Assembly: GCA_024291935.2 (NCBI GenBank) | Contig: CM044311.1 | Location: 27,532,001 to 27,596,000 of the forward strand | Length of the DNA stretch: 64,000 nt | Reading direction: 5' to 3' | Origin: Okapia johnstoni | Taxonomy: Eukaryota > Chordata > Mammalia > Artiodactyla > Giraffidae | Shown: in pieces, positions 21,446 to 32,850 of the stretch | How positions within the stretch are numbered: position 1 is the stretch's first letter | Layout: each line of letters opens with the position of its first letter | The notes under the pieces: generated by a model | Seen by the model: only the letters and a program-made list of their open reading frames with translations | What the model was told of the DNA's origin: nothing | Databases searched by the model: none | Position numbers and translations under genes: made by a program

Positions 21446-22215
21446 ATTGTAGTGTATTTTTGTATCTAATACAAATATTCTTCAATTATAATTATTCACT
21501 GTATTGGCTAATATTTTTTCAATCTCCCCTTATTCTGTTTCTTTAGAATGTGTCATGAGGAATCAATATTGTCAACATCACTGACTGTGAGTAACTGCAA
21601 AACTCAGGTTCTTTAGTTCTGGGACCCAAATCCCAGCAGTAGCTCAAGTGACCAGCATTCTCACCAACACAGTTCTCATGAGAACAATTATTTTAGCTGA
21701 AAGTCAGATTTTTCTAAACACAGAGTAGAAAATCCATGATTCTATTTAGTTGTTCCTTTAACAAAAAGCAGAATTTTATAATATGCCTAAGTACAATCCA
21801 TCTCCATTTATATTAAATTTAATATATTACTCTTAACTTTAGTTAAACATAACGTATTCAACCATTAATAAGGTTTCAAAATATTTGTTACATGAATGGT
21901 CATATATGAAAAAGTGCCATATCTTGAGAATTTTATTTATAATTCATATTTTCTCTTTGTTGTGAAAACATTGAAGTTTTCATAGTCACAACTCAAGATA
22001 TGTTTCAAGAGAGATATAACAATACAGCAGTTGGATGGCCAACAGAAACAACCACCCATAACCCTCAGACCCCAGAATGGTGCACACCAAAATGGGGGGA
22101 TAGAGTTATCACTTACTATCATAGAATTGTAAACTAACAATGAGTAAATTTACTGCCTTCTTCTCCTTCTGATGAGGTACACAATGAAATGGAATGACCT
22201 CATATCAGGACCCAG
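21446..22215. other. Single-copy AT-rich stretch
   Basis: About 770 bp without recognised elements. Confidence 0.45.
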
Positions 22216-22342
22216 TAGAATGAAATGGCAACCCACTCCAATACTCTTGCCTGGAGAATTCCATGGACAGAGGAGCCTTGGTGGGCTACAGTCCAAGAGG
22301 TCACAAAGAGTCAGGTAAGACTGAAGTGACAGAGCTCACAAT
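22216..22342 (+). mobile_element. Bov-tA body fragment
   Basis: Only the body ('aaatggcaacccactccaata', 'cttgcctggagaattcc', 'ggtgggctacagtcc') is left, with a degraded tail; the tRNA head is missing. Confidence 0.8.
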
Positions 22343-23694
22343 GGAATAGTCTATTGATTTTTAAAAAGTATCTGATGAAAATTTAATTTAGTTAACTTTG
22401 TTAAACAGAGAGGTATATAAAGGCATATCAGAAATGCTGCCATCTGAAACAGTAAACTTTTATTCTGGGTGATGGATGTCTATTTATAGATGAGTTTTCA
22501 TAATTTTGGCCTCTGTACTTCTGAAAAAAAGAGTTTCCATCATGGCATTCAAGAACAACATGCTTACAATCATCCTACAGCAAAAGTCATAATCATAATC
22601 AACATTATCAATATCATCCTAGTTATAACAAGTAAACTATAACCAGGAGCCACAGTTTTAAATCTCACCTTTGCCTGAAGTCATGGCTCTGGCATTCTCC
22701 TGTCATACAAAACAGTCTTTTAAGAAATAATATCAGAAATTGTGGGCATAAACTGACAGTAAAAATCAACTAAGATTTTTAAAGAAACATTTCATACTTG
22801 TGCCTTAAACCATAAGAATATAAGGGTATGATGAAAGACACAACTGATAAATACTTTGATTTTATATTGCTTATTGAAAAGAAAAATCTCATGTTGAAGC
22901 CTCTTCCTCTGTGACTTACTCAGTATCCTTGAACACGGTCATTATTAGTCTGTTATAGTGAAAGTCTTCCATTAGAAAATAAACTACAACTATGGATTTG
23001 GATGTATAAAAATATTAGCAGTAAGATAAATTTACTTGTAGTACTGAGGCTAAAAATTGGTAAGTGTAACTAAAGAGGAAGAAAACATGCAGAGATTCAC
23101 TGAAACTCTGTCATAAGCCATATATAATAAGTGGAAACTGCATGTTCTGTAGCCATAAGAAATTTTATTGAGTTGTATTTTTATGCAGAGCCTACAGGCA
23201 AAATGTATGCCCAGGAGGCATGTTCCAATTGTGATGGATACTTGCGTAATGACTACAGTGACAGGGAAAAGACTATAGTTATAAACCAAAGCATAATAGT
23301 CATCTGTGAAAACTGGACTTGTTAATCCTATCTGAAACATTACAGATCACACTTCCCACTCAAGTCATGACTATAATTACAAAAATGAGAGGATAATAGA
23401 ATATATTTATTATACGGGTCTAGAATATAGCTGTGTTGAGCACTGTTTAAACATTAACATTAAACTAATCTGTGTTAGAGGAACTAATGGGCAGAAAGAG
23501 TCAACTAAGAATATATACTTGTAAGATCAATTAAATCAATTAAAGGATCAATATAACAATGACTAAACCACAGAATAATGGAAGCATTAATGAACAGGCA
23601 TTAGAAAGAAACCAGTCCTCCTTTGACTCAGGCATAAACATGAGAGCATTCATTAGAGAAAACAGGTAAAAAGTCAGTATCCATTGTAGTCCTC
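22343..23694. other. Long single-copy stretch (about 1.35 kb)
   Basis: No named repeat. Two opposed frames overlap at 23050-23340 (96 codons minus, 64 codons plus). Neither resembles a known domain, and both lie in DNA of ordinary base composition, so I do not call a gene. Confidence 0.45.
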
Positions 23695-24160
23695 TCTACG
23701 TGTTTGTCTTTTCAACCTCTTAATGGTGTCATTTCAAGGTCATTTAATTTAGTTCTAGTCCAAGTTATCAAATTTTTGTTATAAATTATGCTTTTGATGT
23801 AATATCTAATGCTGGGAAGGATTGGGGGCGGGAGGAGAAGGGGACGACAGAGGATGAGATGGTTGAATGGCATCACCAACTCGATGGACATGGGTTTGGG
23901 TAAACTCCGGGAGTTGGTGATGGACAGGGAGGCCTGGGGTGCTGTGATTCATGGGGTCACTAAGAGTCGGACAAGACTGAGCGACTGAATTGAACTGAAC
24001 TGAAGGTCATGAAGATTTTCTCCTATGTTTTATTCTATAAGTGTCATTGTTTCACATATTGCACTTAGGTCTATGGCCCATCACTACTTATTGAGACCAG
24101 ACTTTCCAGTTGGATTATCTTGGCATATTTGTCAAAAATCAATTGTCATAGATTTAATAT
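23695..24160 (-). mobile_element. L1 ORF2 fragment, antisense, split by BovB
   Basis: Antisense L1 ORF2 3' part: 'gtgtcatttcaagg', 'cttttgatgtaatatctaa' up to 23806, then after a BovB 'aggtcatgaagattttctcctatg', 'taggtctatggccca', 'tcttggcatatttgtc'. The frame is decayed. Confidence 0.75.
23808..24003 (+). mobile_element. BovB 3' end, younger subfamily
   Basis: From 'atgctgggaaggattgggggc' through 'gatggacatgggtttgggtaaac', 'gggtcactaagagtcgg' to a (ctgaa)n tail at about 23985-24003. Inserted in the antisense L1, about 25 bp of which appears to be missing at the site. Confidence 0.92.
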
Positions 24161-24547
24161 AGTTAAGACAATACTCCAAAGCTTGATCTACAGATTCAAC
24201 ATAATCTTTATTAATATTCTAGTTGTTTTATTCTTTTATTGACATTTGACACATTGATCATAAACTTATGTATAACAAAGGAATCCAGAATATCTAAACA
24301 ATTCTGAGAAAGGAGAACAAATTTGGAGAGACCACAATTCCTGATTTTAATACTTACTACAAAACTACTGTAATTGACTCTGTGTGGTATTGGCTTAAGG
24401 ATAGACACATAGATCAATGAAATAGAATTGAGTGTCCAAAAATAATCCCTTACATTTATGGTGCATTGATTTTCAGCAAGGGTGCTGAGACCACCCAATG
24501 GAGGAAGAAAAGCCTTTTTAACAGACGATTCTGAAAAAACTGGATAA

Positions 24548-24548
<1 letters not shown>

Positions 24549-24582
<34 letters not shown>
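24549..24582. repeat. (CA)17 microsatellite inside L1
   Basis: Pure CA dinucleotides, 34 bp. It probably expanded from the CACA seed in the host L1. A 122-codon minus-strand frame at 24211-24579 starts in it and is an artefact. Confidence 0.95.
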
Positions 24583-24584
<2 letters not shown>

Positions 24585-25106
24585 ATGAAGTTGGAACCCT
24601 TTTTTATCCATACATAAAAATTAACTCAAAATGATCATGGGCTTAAATTTTAGATCTAAAACTATAAAATTCTTTGAATAAAATATAGGAGCAAATCTTC
24701 ATGACCTTGATTATGAAAAGCCTTCAGAGATATGATACCAAAGCACAAGAGATAAAATAAATATTAGATAAACTGAACTTCATCAAAATTAAAAACTTTT
24801 ATGCTGTGAACTATATCACCAAGAAAGCAAAAATATAATCCATAGGTGGGATAAAATAATTTAAATCATATAACTGATAAGGAAATTGTAGACACAGATA
24901 TAGAGAATGTACTTGTAGACAGAGCAGGGGAAGGAGCAGGTAGGACAAAATGAGAAAGTAGCATTGACATATATATACTATCATTTGTAAAATAGATAGC
25001 TATTGAGAAGCTGCTATATAATACAAGGAGCCCATCCTGGTGCTCTGTGATGACCTAGAGGGCTAGGATGGGGTTTGGGGAGGGAGACTAAAGAGGGAAG
25101 GGATAT

Positions 25107-25195
25107 ATATATATATATCCATCCCTTTTATTTATATATAAATAAGTATATTTATATATTATATAATATAATAATAATATAATATATTGTATGTG
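25107..25195. repeat. AT-rich low-complexity tract in the L1 3' UTR
   Basis: TA dinucleotide and ATTT/TATA runs replacing the usual 'tatgtatacttatggctg' part of the L1 tail. Confidence 0.8.
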
Positions 25196-25262
25196 TAATT
25201 ATGACTGATTAATACAGCAAAACCCAACACAATATGGTAAAGTAATTTTCCTCTAATTAAAA

Positions 25263-25948
25263 AAAATTAAAAATGGGCAAAGGGTCTGAAGAAGATATAC
25301 AAATGACAAATAAACATATGAAAATATGCTCATTAGGAATATGCAAATAAAAAACATAAGGAGATACTAGTTCACATCCACTAGGATAGCCATAATGAAA
25401 AAGACAGATAATGAGCATTGGTAAAGATGTGGAGAAACTGGAACCCTCATACATTGCTGATCAAAGTGTAGTATGATACAGTTACTCTGGAAAATTGTTT
25501 AGCTGCTCCTCAAAATATTGAACATGGAGTTACCATGTGTACATGTGTGCTAAATTGCTTCAGTTGTGTCCAACTCTGTGCAGCTCTATGGACTGCAGCC
25601 TGCTAGGCTCCTCCATGGGATTCTCTAGGCAAGAATACTGGAATGGGTTGCCAAGCCCTCCTCCAGGGGATCTTCCCAACCCAGGGATCAAACCCACATC
25701 TCTTATGTCTAACCTTCATTGGCAGGTGGGTTCTCTACCACTAGCGCCACCTGGGAAGGCCAAGAGTTACCATAAAACCCAGTAATTCCACTCCTAAGTA
25801 TCTATCCAAGAGAAATTAGAAGATATGTCCACACAAGTGTTCATAGAATTATTAGGAGTAACCAAAATGCAGAAGCAACTCAAATGTCCATCAAATGATG
25901 AATAGATTAATAAATATAATATACTCATACAACGGAATATTATTCTGC
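25263..25948 (+). mobile_element. Older L1 (L1M) ORF2 3' part, split by Bov-tA
   Basis: Sense L1M: 'aatgggcaaagggtctgaag', 'atatgcaaataaaaaacata', 'gtggagaaactggaaccctcatac', then after the SINE 'cccagtaattccactcctaag', 'gaagcaactcaaatgtccatc', 'ggaatattattctgcc'. It is the more downstream part of L1 compared with the adjoining fragment, so this is a separate insertion. Confidence 0.85.
25537..25763 (-). mobile_element. Bov-tA SINE, antisense, in L1M
   Basis: Antisense Bov-tA with a perfect 10-base TSD gagttaccat at 25527-25536 and 25764-25773. The sequence on both sides joins into continuous L1M once the SINE and one TSD copy are ignored. Confidence 0.95.
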
Positions 25949-25950
25949 CA

Positions 25951-26760
25951 GCTGATTTTTTTGCAAAGGTGCAAAAACAATTCAGTGGACGAGGACTTTT
26001 CAACAATGGTTCTAGAGCAATAAGACTTCCAAGGTCTAAAAATGTGAATCTCAAACCTGAACCTCACATCTTGCACAAAAATTAAGTCAGAATGCCTCAC
26101 AAATTTTAATGTAAAATTATAAAACTCTTGGGGAAAAAAAAGTACAGAAAAAAATCTTTAGAATCTAGGAGTAGGCAGAGAATCCTAAGACTTGATACCA
26201 AAATAATGATGCATAAATATTAAACTTGATAATGTAGATGACATCAAAATTAAAAACTTTTGTATGTTAAAAAAAATCTATGAAAAGACAAGCTACAGAT
26301 TTGAGTGAAAATATTTGCAAAACACATACCCAACAAAAGATTAATATCTCAAATTCAGCAGTAATAAAGCAATGCAGGTGGTGGACAAAAGACATGAACA
26401 GCCATTTCACTGAAGAGCACATAGAGACAGCAAATAAAACATAAGGATGTTCAACATCGTTAGCAATTAGGGAAATACAAATTCAAACCAAAATGAAATA
26501 CTACAACATACCTATCAGAGTAGATAAAGTTAAAATAGTGACAACATCAAATGTTGGTGAGGACCTGGAAAATCATCATCCATGTTCTGCTGGTGGGAAT
26601 ACGAAATAATACAGCCACTCTTAAAAACAATTTGGCCTTCTTATGAAACTAAACATGTAACTACCATACAACTTAGAAATTGCACTTTTGGGCACTTATC
26701 TGAATGAAGTATTCAGTGTATACACACAGAGTTCAGTGTGAAGAATGATGCTGAAACAGA
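25951..26760 (+). mobile_element. L1M ORF2 fragment, sense
   Basis: The L1 order restarts upstream: 'gctgatttttttgcaaaggtgc', 'acttttcaacaatggt', 'aaaattataaaactcttgggg', 'gacatgaacagccatttcactg', 'gggaaatacaaattcaaacc', 'tgctggtgggaatacg'. Ends near 'gaatgaagtattcagtg'. Many stops. Confidence 0.82.
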
Positions 26761-26949
26761 GGTTCCTTGCTCTCAGCCAACCCCAATCTACCTTTCTTCT
26801 TTAACTTCAGTTTAGCCTGAATATTTTTTATTTGAATGAGTTGGATGAAAGTATAGGGTTGGGGAGAGGGCAGGAAGAGAAGTGAGCTTTACTTTGGACT
26901 GTGAATTTAATAAACATCTGTTTTCCATCTGTTAGAACTTACTAATATA
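26761..26949. other. Unassigned segment between L1 pieces
   Basis: About 190 bp not matching L1, with an 'aataaa' near 26909. It could be an inserted or transduced fragment; the origin is not recognised. Confidence 0.35.
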
Positions 26950-27335
26950 TTCTAATAATTCGATAAAGTATTACATGAGTAATAAGTCTGACAGAGAAAG
27001 ACAAATAGTATATTTTTCACTTCTATGTGTAACCTAAAAATTAAACAAAGGAATAAATATAACAACAGAAACAACCTCACAGATACAGAGAACAAACTAG
27101 AGGTTACCAGAGGGGAAAATTGGAGGAGGGGCAAGATAAGGGTAGGGGATTAAGAGGTACAAAGGACTAGATGCAGTATACAAAACAAAACATGGTCAAT
27201 AATTTATACTAACATTATATGGTGTATAATCCATAAAAATATCAAATCACTGTGCTGTATACCTAAAACTAGCATTGTAAGTCAACTGTACTTCAATAAA
27301 TTAATTAAATATTACATACCAAAAAAATTAAATTG
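26950..27335 (+). mobile_element. L1M 3' UTR, sense
   Basis: 'aagtctgacagagaaagacaaat', 'cagatacagagaacaaactag', 'ggttaccagagggg', 'gggattaagaggtacaaa', 'atcactgtgctgtatacctaaaac', 'caactgtacttcaataaa'. This is the classic older L1 3' end, probably the tail of the preceding L1M. Confidence 0.85.
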
Positions 27336-28431
27336 CAAAGTACCATAAATGTATATACAGATGCCTTTCTTTGTAAAAGCAATACATGCCTAAGTCCAAA
27401 ATTAAGGACTTCAGTTACAAAGGATATTGCACACAAATGTTTAGTTACTGAGATTTACTAGTATGTTTGTAAGACATAATTTTTTTAATTACTGCAATGG
27501 TATTGTGTGTCATAATGTTATTAGCAGTGATTCTAGTAAGCTAACATATTTGAATTATACTTTTCTGCAAAGTAAATCACTTGGGACTAAAATACTGCTT
27601 TCTATATTGCCACCCAAACAGGAGAGACCCCCAGTTCTAAAATCTGCAGGCAAGGTTATGAGAAATGAGTCATTTTTGAGTGAGAAAATATTCTTTCCTT
27701 TGATCACACTTAGTTTATCTTTTGTCTAAGCTTCTGTTTCAGAATAACATACATTTCTTTTGGAAGTCCTTGTAGTGCGCATTCTAAATAAATCAGTTCT
27801 GTCACCAAATTCTGATTTCTATTGGCTTAATAAAACAATTTCTGAACAATACAGGTTTGGGGTGGAAAGTGATTGTGGATGAATTTTAACACACTTTCAC
27901 ATCGTATTTATGAAGACATTATTTTTATCAATAGTACAGACAATGGATAATGGGATAACCACTAATCACCCACTTGTCCATTAATTAAAATTCCTTGTCT
28001 ATGTAGCTTTCATTAATTACACGTGACCATTTTGGGGACCACATCACGAACATCTTTGAAACACATCAATGCACACTTTTTCTCTCACTATGCTTTACAA
28101 ACTGCTCGTATGAAGCTGATAATCTTTTTATGTTTGATAAAATCCACAAGTTAGGCCCACCTTTGAATACTTGAAATGGATGGAGTTCCTTTCAAGAAGT
28201 GTGTTTTCAAAGGCAGTGGGAAGAGAAGGGCTGAGCAGCAGCCTGGTGAGCAAAACACTCAGAGTTCCGCTGTCATTTCGACCCTGGTGACCCCTTCACT
28301 CCACTTCCCTCAGCTGCAGTAACACAGAGAGCAGCCTTGCCCTTGCTTCCTCCATGACATGAAAAGGAAACCATGCAACCGAAATGAGGGGAGGTCAGAC
28401 CTGGCAGAAAAGCCTTGTGGAAAAAGGCAAG
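27336..28431. other. Long single-copy stretch (about 1.1 kb)
   Basis: No recognised element. The part around 28190-28400 is less AT-rich, but I see no credible exon. Confidence 0.45.
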
Positions 28432-28540
28432 TCAAGAATCAGAAGACCTGGACCGTTTTCCACTGATCGAGAGTATGTGGCCACAAAAAAAAATAAAAAC
28501 CTTTCATTTCCTTATCATAAAATGGCCATCATCACAATTT
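28432..28540 (+). mobile_element. MIR-like SINE, diverged
   Basis: 'gaatcagaagacctggaccg', then 'gtatgtggcc' and 'ctttcatttccttatcataaaatgg' follow the MIR core order (gagtcagaagacctggg ... tcatctgtaaaatggg), with the middle replaced by an A-rich run. Confidence 0.5.
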
Positions 28541-29866
28541 TTGAAAAGTGAACGTTCAGACTTAAAAAAGGAATACTTCCAAAAGTACATTGAAATCCAA
28601 ATAAAGACTGCCTTCATTTGATGCATTATAATTGCCAAATAAGTAACAAAATTAAGTCTGAACTCTTAATTCATTTTCCTAAGTTTGAATAGAAACCAAA
28701 TAATGTTTTAGTCTCATGGCAAATGTCTTTTAGTCAAAGGAATTTCAAGGTTCTACCCAGCAGGAAAACAGATTGCCAAGAAACAAATAAAAGAGTTTCT
28801 TAAGGGACTTTAGTTTTTGGATATCAACCTTTAAAAATAAGGTTGTGATAATATATTGAATCAGAACTCAGTGGACTGCATTCCATCAAATGATTACAGA
28901 AAGAGAAAATGTGTACTCAGATGTGACTGGAATTTCAGGGAAGACAAACAGGACATATTTTATGCTCTCTTTTTGGTATTTAGAGTTTGTAGTACTGCAC
29001 TGAAAACTATTAAATAAATAAGACAAGATTTTTTAAAAGATGCCACTCAAAAAATGTAACAATTACTTTTAAACCAAAAATACCTATTAGCTAACATTAG
29101 ATAATTTCCTTTGTCATTTTTCAAACTCAAGGATATTTAATGACTCCAGAAAATCAGCAGCTTAAAATACATATCTTTATTTTTGCTGGTAATTCCAACA
29201 CTTAAAATCAGTAGTTAAGAAGACTCTCTGAGGAAGCTTAGAAATACAATACAAATACTTTCAACTCACCTGTCTCTTTCCTTGATCAGACTACAAAATG
29301 TCATCTATTTATTGGTTATTCCTTCTGAATAATGATAACATGATCAGAAACATCATTTTGTTTTATTCTGCTAATTATGTAAGGAGTTTTATTCTCCTAA
29401 ATATATCAGGCTTTAATATTTCAATATGGATGATGTTCTCATTATATGGGTATATTGACAGAAAGTTATTTTCAGGAAGAATTTAAGTGATTTCAAGTCA
29501 AAGCAGAACTGAAAAGGAAGAAAGAAGTGCCTGTTGGTTTTACCCACATAGTCTAAAAGGTGATACTACAGTTCTCCCTTACTTGCTGAGCTGTTTGCTC
29601 TTTCATGGAAAATAAAATTATGTGAAATGGCATGAAAAAGTTGGTACTGTGGCTTTAAAAGGCAGGGGTAAGGGTCTGAAAAAAGCTTATGGGAAGAAGA
29701 AACTATACCAGAATATTGAAACATAGAAATCCAGAAAAAAACAATCACTATACTTAACTCAAACATTATAATGTATCTTTTACTGCAGTAATTATATCAA
29801 TGGAAATCATAAACTATTTTTTGTCTAATTACACCTGATGATATAAGACACAATAATAATTTAATT
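28541..29866. other. Long single-copy AT-rich stretch (about 1.3 kb)
   Basis: No named repeat or gene. Confidence 0.45.
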
Positions 29867-29878
29867 TATGCTATGGTT

Positions 29879-31056
29879 CAGTCAGTTGGTTCAGTCGCTC
29901 AGTTGTGTCTGCCTCTTTGATGATGCCATCCAACTATCTCATCCTCTGTTGTCTGTCCCCTTCTCCTCCTGCCTTCAATCTTTCCCAGCATCAGGGTCTT
30001 TTCAAATGAGTTAGCTCTATGCATCAGGTGGCCTAAGTATTGGAGTTTCAGCTTCAACATCAATCCTTCCAATGAACACCCAGGACTGATCTCCTTTAGG
30101 ATGGACTGGTTGGATTTTCTTGTAGTCCAAGGTACTCTCAAGAGTCTTCTCCAACACCTCAGTTCAAAAGTATCAATTGTTTGGCGCTCAGCTTTCTTTA
30201 TAGTCCAACTCTCACATCCATACATGACCACTGGAAAAACCATAGCCTTGACTAGACGGACCTTTGTTGGCAAAGTAATGTCTCTGCTTTTTAATATGCT
30301 GTCTAGGTTGGTCATAACTTTCCTTCCAAGGAGTAAGCGTCTTTTAATTTCATGGCTGCAATCACCATCTGCAGTGATTTTGGAGCCCAGAAAAATAAAG
30401 TCAGCCACTGTTTCACCATTTGCCCATCTGCCATGAAGTGATGGGACCCGATGCCATGATCTTAGTTTTCTGAATGTTGAGCTTTAAGCCAACTTTTTCA
30501 CTCTCCTCTTTCACTTTCATCAAGAGGCTCTTTAGCTCTTCTTCACTTTCTGCCACAAGGGTGGTGTCATCTGCATATCTGAGGTTATTGATATTTCTCC
30601 TGGCAATCTTGATTCCAGCTTGTGCTTCCTCCAGCCCAGCATTTCTCATGATGTACTCTGCATATAAGCTATTCTTTGGAACTCTGCATTCAAATGGGTG
30701 TATCTTTCCTTTTCTCCTTTTCTTTTCACTTCCTGTCTTTTCACAGCTAATTGTAAGGCCTCCTCATGCAGCCATTTTGCTTTTTTGCATTTCTTTTTCT
30801 TGGGGGTGGTCTTGATTCCTCTCTCCTGTACAATGTCACGAACCTCCACCCATAGTTCATCAGGCACTCTGTCTATCAGATCTAGTCATTTAAATTCCTC
30901 ACTTCCACTGTATAGTCATAAGGGATTTGTTATAGGTCATACCTGAATGGTCTAGTGGTTTTCTCCACTTTCTTCAATTTCAGTCTTTATTTGGCAATAA
31001 AGAGTTCATGATCTGAGCCACAGTCAGCTCTCAGTCTTGTTTTTGCTGACTGATTG
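29879..31056 (-). mobile_element. BovB LINE with two internal deletions
   Basis: Minus-strand BovB with TSD atgctatggtt (29868-29878) and atgccatggtt (31057-31067), one mismatch. From the 3' tail (29879) it runs through the C-terminal ORF (29899-30408 encodes ...KITADGDCSHEIK...MYGCESWTIKKAE...[10 protein letters not shown]), the RT YADD motif (30566-30577) and, after a large deletion junction at about 30668, the upstream linker region (PDELWVEVRDIVQE...KKKKCKKAKWL...RYTHLNAEFQRIA). The ORF reads straight into '...AYMQSTS' then stop across the junction, so roughly the N-terminal half of the RT is gone. A second deletion of about 100 bp lies near 29921. A dead copy, yet bounded by a TSD. Confidence 0.93.
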
Positions 31057-31092
31057 ATGCCATGGTTAAGTGATTACTATTCTATTTTACAC

Positions 31093-31366
31093 TGCTGCTG
31101 CTGCTAAGTCGATTCACTCATATCCGACTCTGTGCGACCCCATAGACGGCAGCCCACCAGGCTCCCCCGTCCCTGGGATTCTCCAGGCAAGAACACTGGA
31201 GTGGGTTGCCATTTCCTTCTCCAATGCATGAAAGTGAAAACTGAAAGTGAAGCTGCTCAGTCGTGTCCAACTCTTAGTGACCCCATGGACTGCAGCCTAC
31301 CAAGCTCCTCCATCCATGGGATTTTCCAAGCAAGAGTACTGGAGTGGGGTGCCATTGCCTTCTCCA
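31093..31366 (-). mobile_element. Bov-A2 SINE, antisense
   Basis: (ctg)n at 31093-31106 followed by both monomers in reverse. Perfect 11-base TSD ctattttacac at 31082-31092 and 31367-31377. A 116-codon frame here is SINE sequence. Confidence 0.95.
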
Positions 31367-31377
31367 CTATTTTACAC

Positions 31378-31769
31378 GACATTATCCAAATTATCCAAAG
31401 CACTTATTCCCAATCAATGTTAATGCTGTATGAAAGGAGGAAAAGTCCCCAGCATGTTATTCATGCAATCTACCTCCACTGAGTGAGTTAAATGGTACCT
31501 TGGAAAGGTTTCAGTACAGTACCAAAGGGTGGAATATCAAAAATGGAGCATTTATCTGGGAGGTTTTTCTAGTGTGCCATTAAATTAATAAAGATTTTAA
31601 AATAATTTTTAAACATGAAACTTTGTATCCATTTATGAATCTGTAGAGACAAAATCGTGATTACTGCTAATCAAAATTAGCTGAAGTAGCTTTTCTATTA
31701 CGCAGTGGTGTCAAGCAAGGCAGGAAACTAGTATTTCTGGCATCTTCTACTTACAGAAACTTTCAAATG
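31378..31769. other. Single-copy stretch
   Basis: Nothing recognised. Confidence 0.4.
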
Positions 31770-31890
31770 CTCTCTCACTTAGTCTTTACAACAATCTTAT
31801 GAACCAGGCTTATTATTTTTATTTTACAGCTGAGGAAATAGACACATAAGCAACTTTCTAAGTAAATGACAGGGCAGTGATTCAAATTCA
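31770..31890 (-). mobile_element. MIR SINE, antisense
   Basis: 'cttagtctttacaacaatcttatgaa', 'ttattttacagctgaggaaatag', 'gacagggcagtgattcaaa' match the reversed MIR core (cctcacaac..ctatga, attttacagatgaggaaa, gggattcga). Confidence 0.85.
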
Positions 31891-31941
31891 TTTAATTCAG
31901 AGAAATTTTGTGGCAAATTACTGAGAAAGTGTGATAAAAAA

Positions 31942-32533
31942 AGTTATTGTTGTTCAGTCACTAAGTTGTGTTCTATTCTTTGCAACACCATGGACTTCAG
32001 CACAACAGGCTTCCCTGTCCTTCACCATCTCCTGGAGCTTGCTCAAACTCATGTCCATTGAATCAGTGAATATTCATTGTTGATTTCCTTTAGGATTGAC
32101 TGGTTTGATCTCCTTGCTATCCAAGGGACTCTCAAGAGTCTTCTCCAGCACCACAGTTAGAAAGCATCAGTTCTTCAGTGTTCGTCTTTATGGTCCAATT
32201 CTCACATCTGTACATGATTACTGGAAAAAACATAGCTTTGACTATATGCACCTTTGTTGGCAAAGTGATATCTCTCCTTTTTAGTATGCTGTCTAGGTTT
32301 ATCATAGCTATTCTTCCAAGGAGAAGGATCTTTTAATTTCATGGTTGCAGTTACCATCCACAGTGATTTTGGAAACTGAGAAAATAAAGTCTGTCACTGT
32401 TTAGTTTTTCCCTGTCTATTTGCCATGAACTGACGGGACTGGATGCCATGATCTTAGTTTTTTGAATGTTGAGTTTTAAGCCAGCTTTTTTACTCTCTGG
32501 TTTCTCTGCCTTTCCTAAATCCAGTTTGTAAAG
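31942..32533 (-). mobile_element. BovB LINE, older subfamily, internally deleted
   Basis: Minus-strand BovB from 'ttgttgttcagtcactaagttg' (older aacaac-type tail) through 'ctccttgctatccaaggg', 'gtacatgattactgg', 'ttgaatgttgagttttaagcc'. At about 32497 it jumps from the 'ttactctc' block to 'tggtttctctgcctttcctaaatcc', which belongs several hundred codons upstream in BovB. A smaller deletion is near 32069. No intact ORF. Confidence 0.9.
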
Positions 32534-32712
32534 CGGTATTTTCTTCTGTATTTTATAAAAAAAATTGTGAATGATTTTCATAATACAATTCAGGCCACCT
32601 TAAAAAGGGCAAGTAGAAGATTTACAAAGCAATTAGTATATTTCAGAATTAGAGCAGTATGAAGAAGGATTAATCATTCCATCAGACCTTTTGAAATGAT
32701 GTTCTATTAATA

Positions 32713-32840
32713 CTGTGTGCGTGCACAGCTGCTTCAGTCGTGTCCAACTCTGCGACCCTATGGACTCTAGCCCACCAGGCTCTTCTGTCCATGGGATTCT
32801 CCAAGCAAGAACATTAGAGTCAGTAGCCATGTCTTCCTCC
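32713..32840 (-). mobile_element. Bov-tA body, antisense, short but with TSD
   Basis: 'gtgcacagctgcttcagtcgtg', 'agcccaccaggctcttctgtcc', 'ttctccaagcaagaac', then stops at 'tcttcctcc'. Perfect 10-base TSD tctattaata at 32703-32712 and 32841-32850, so this is a 5'-truncated insertion rather than a later deletion. Confidence 0.9.
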
Positions 32841-32850
32841 TCTATTAATA

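Larger units (their letters stand above)
24162..25258 (+). mobile_element. L1 ORF2 end plus 3' UTR, artiodactyl type
   Basis: Sense L1 starting within ORF2 ('gatctacagattcaacataatc', 'gagagaccacaattcctgatt', 'gtggtattggcttaaggatag', 'gattttcagcaagggtgctgag') and running through the 3' UTR ('ctctgtgatgacctagaggg') to the A-rich tail at about 25250. It carries a (CA)17 run at 24549-24582, exactly where L1 normally has an 'accacatgcaa' motif, and an AT-rich expansion at about 25107-25195. ORF2 is frameshifted throughout. Confidence 0.88.

Noticed and set aside
23050..23340. Opposed 96- and 64-codon frames
   Set aside because: Mirror-image open frames are usual in low-stop DNA; no family match and no neighbouring exon structure.
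24211..24579. 122-codon minus ORF starting MCVCVCVCVC
   Set aside because: It starts in the (CA)17 tract and continues antisense through L1 ORF2.
29899..30408. 169-codon minus-strand ORF
   Set aside because: C-terminal BovB ORF in an internally deleted copy; a transposon remnant.
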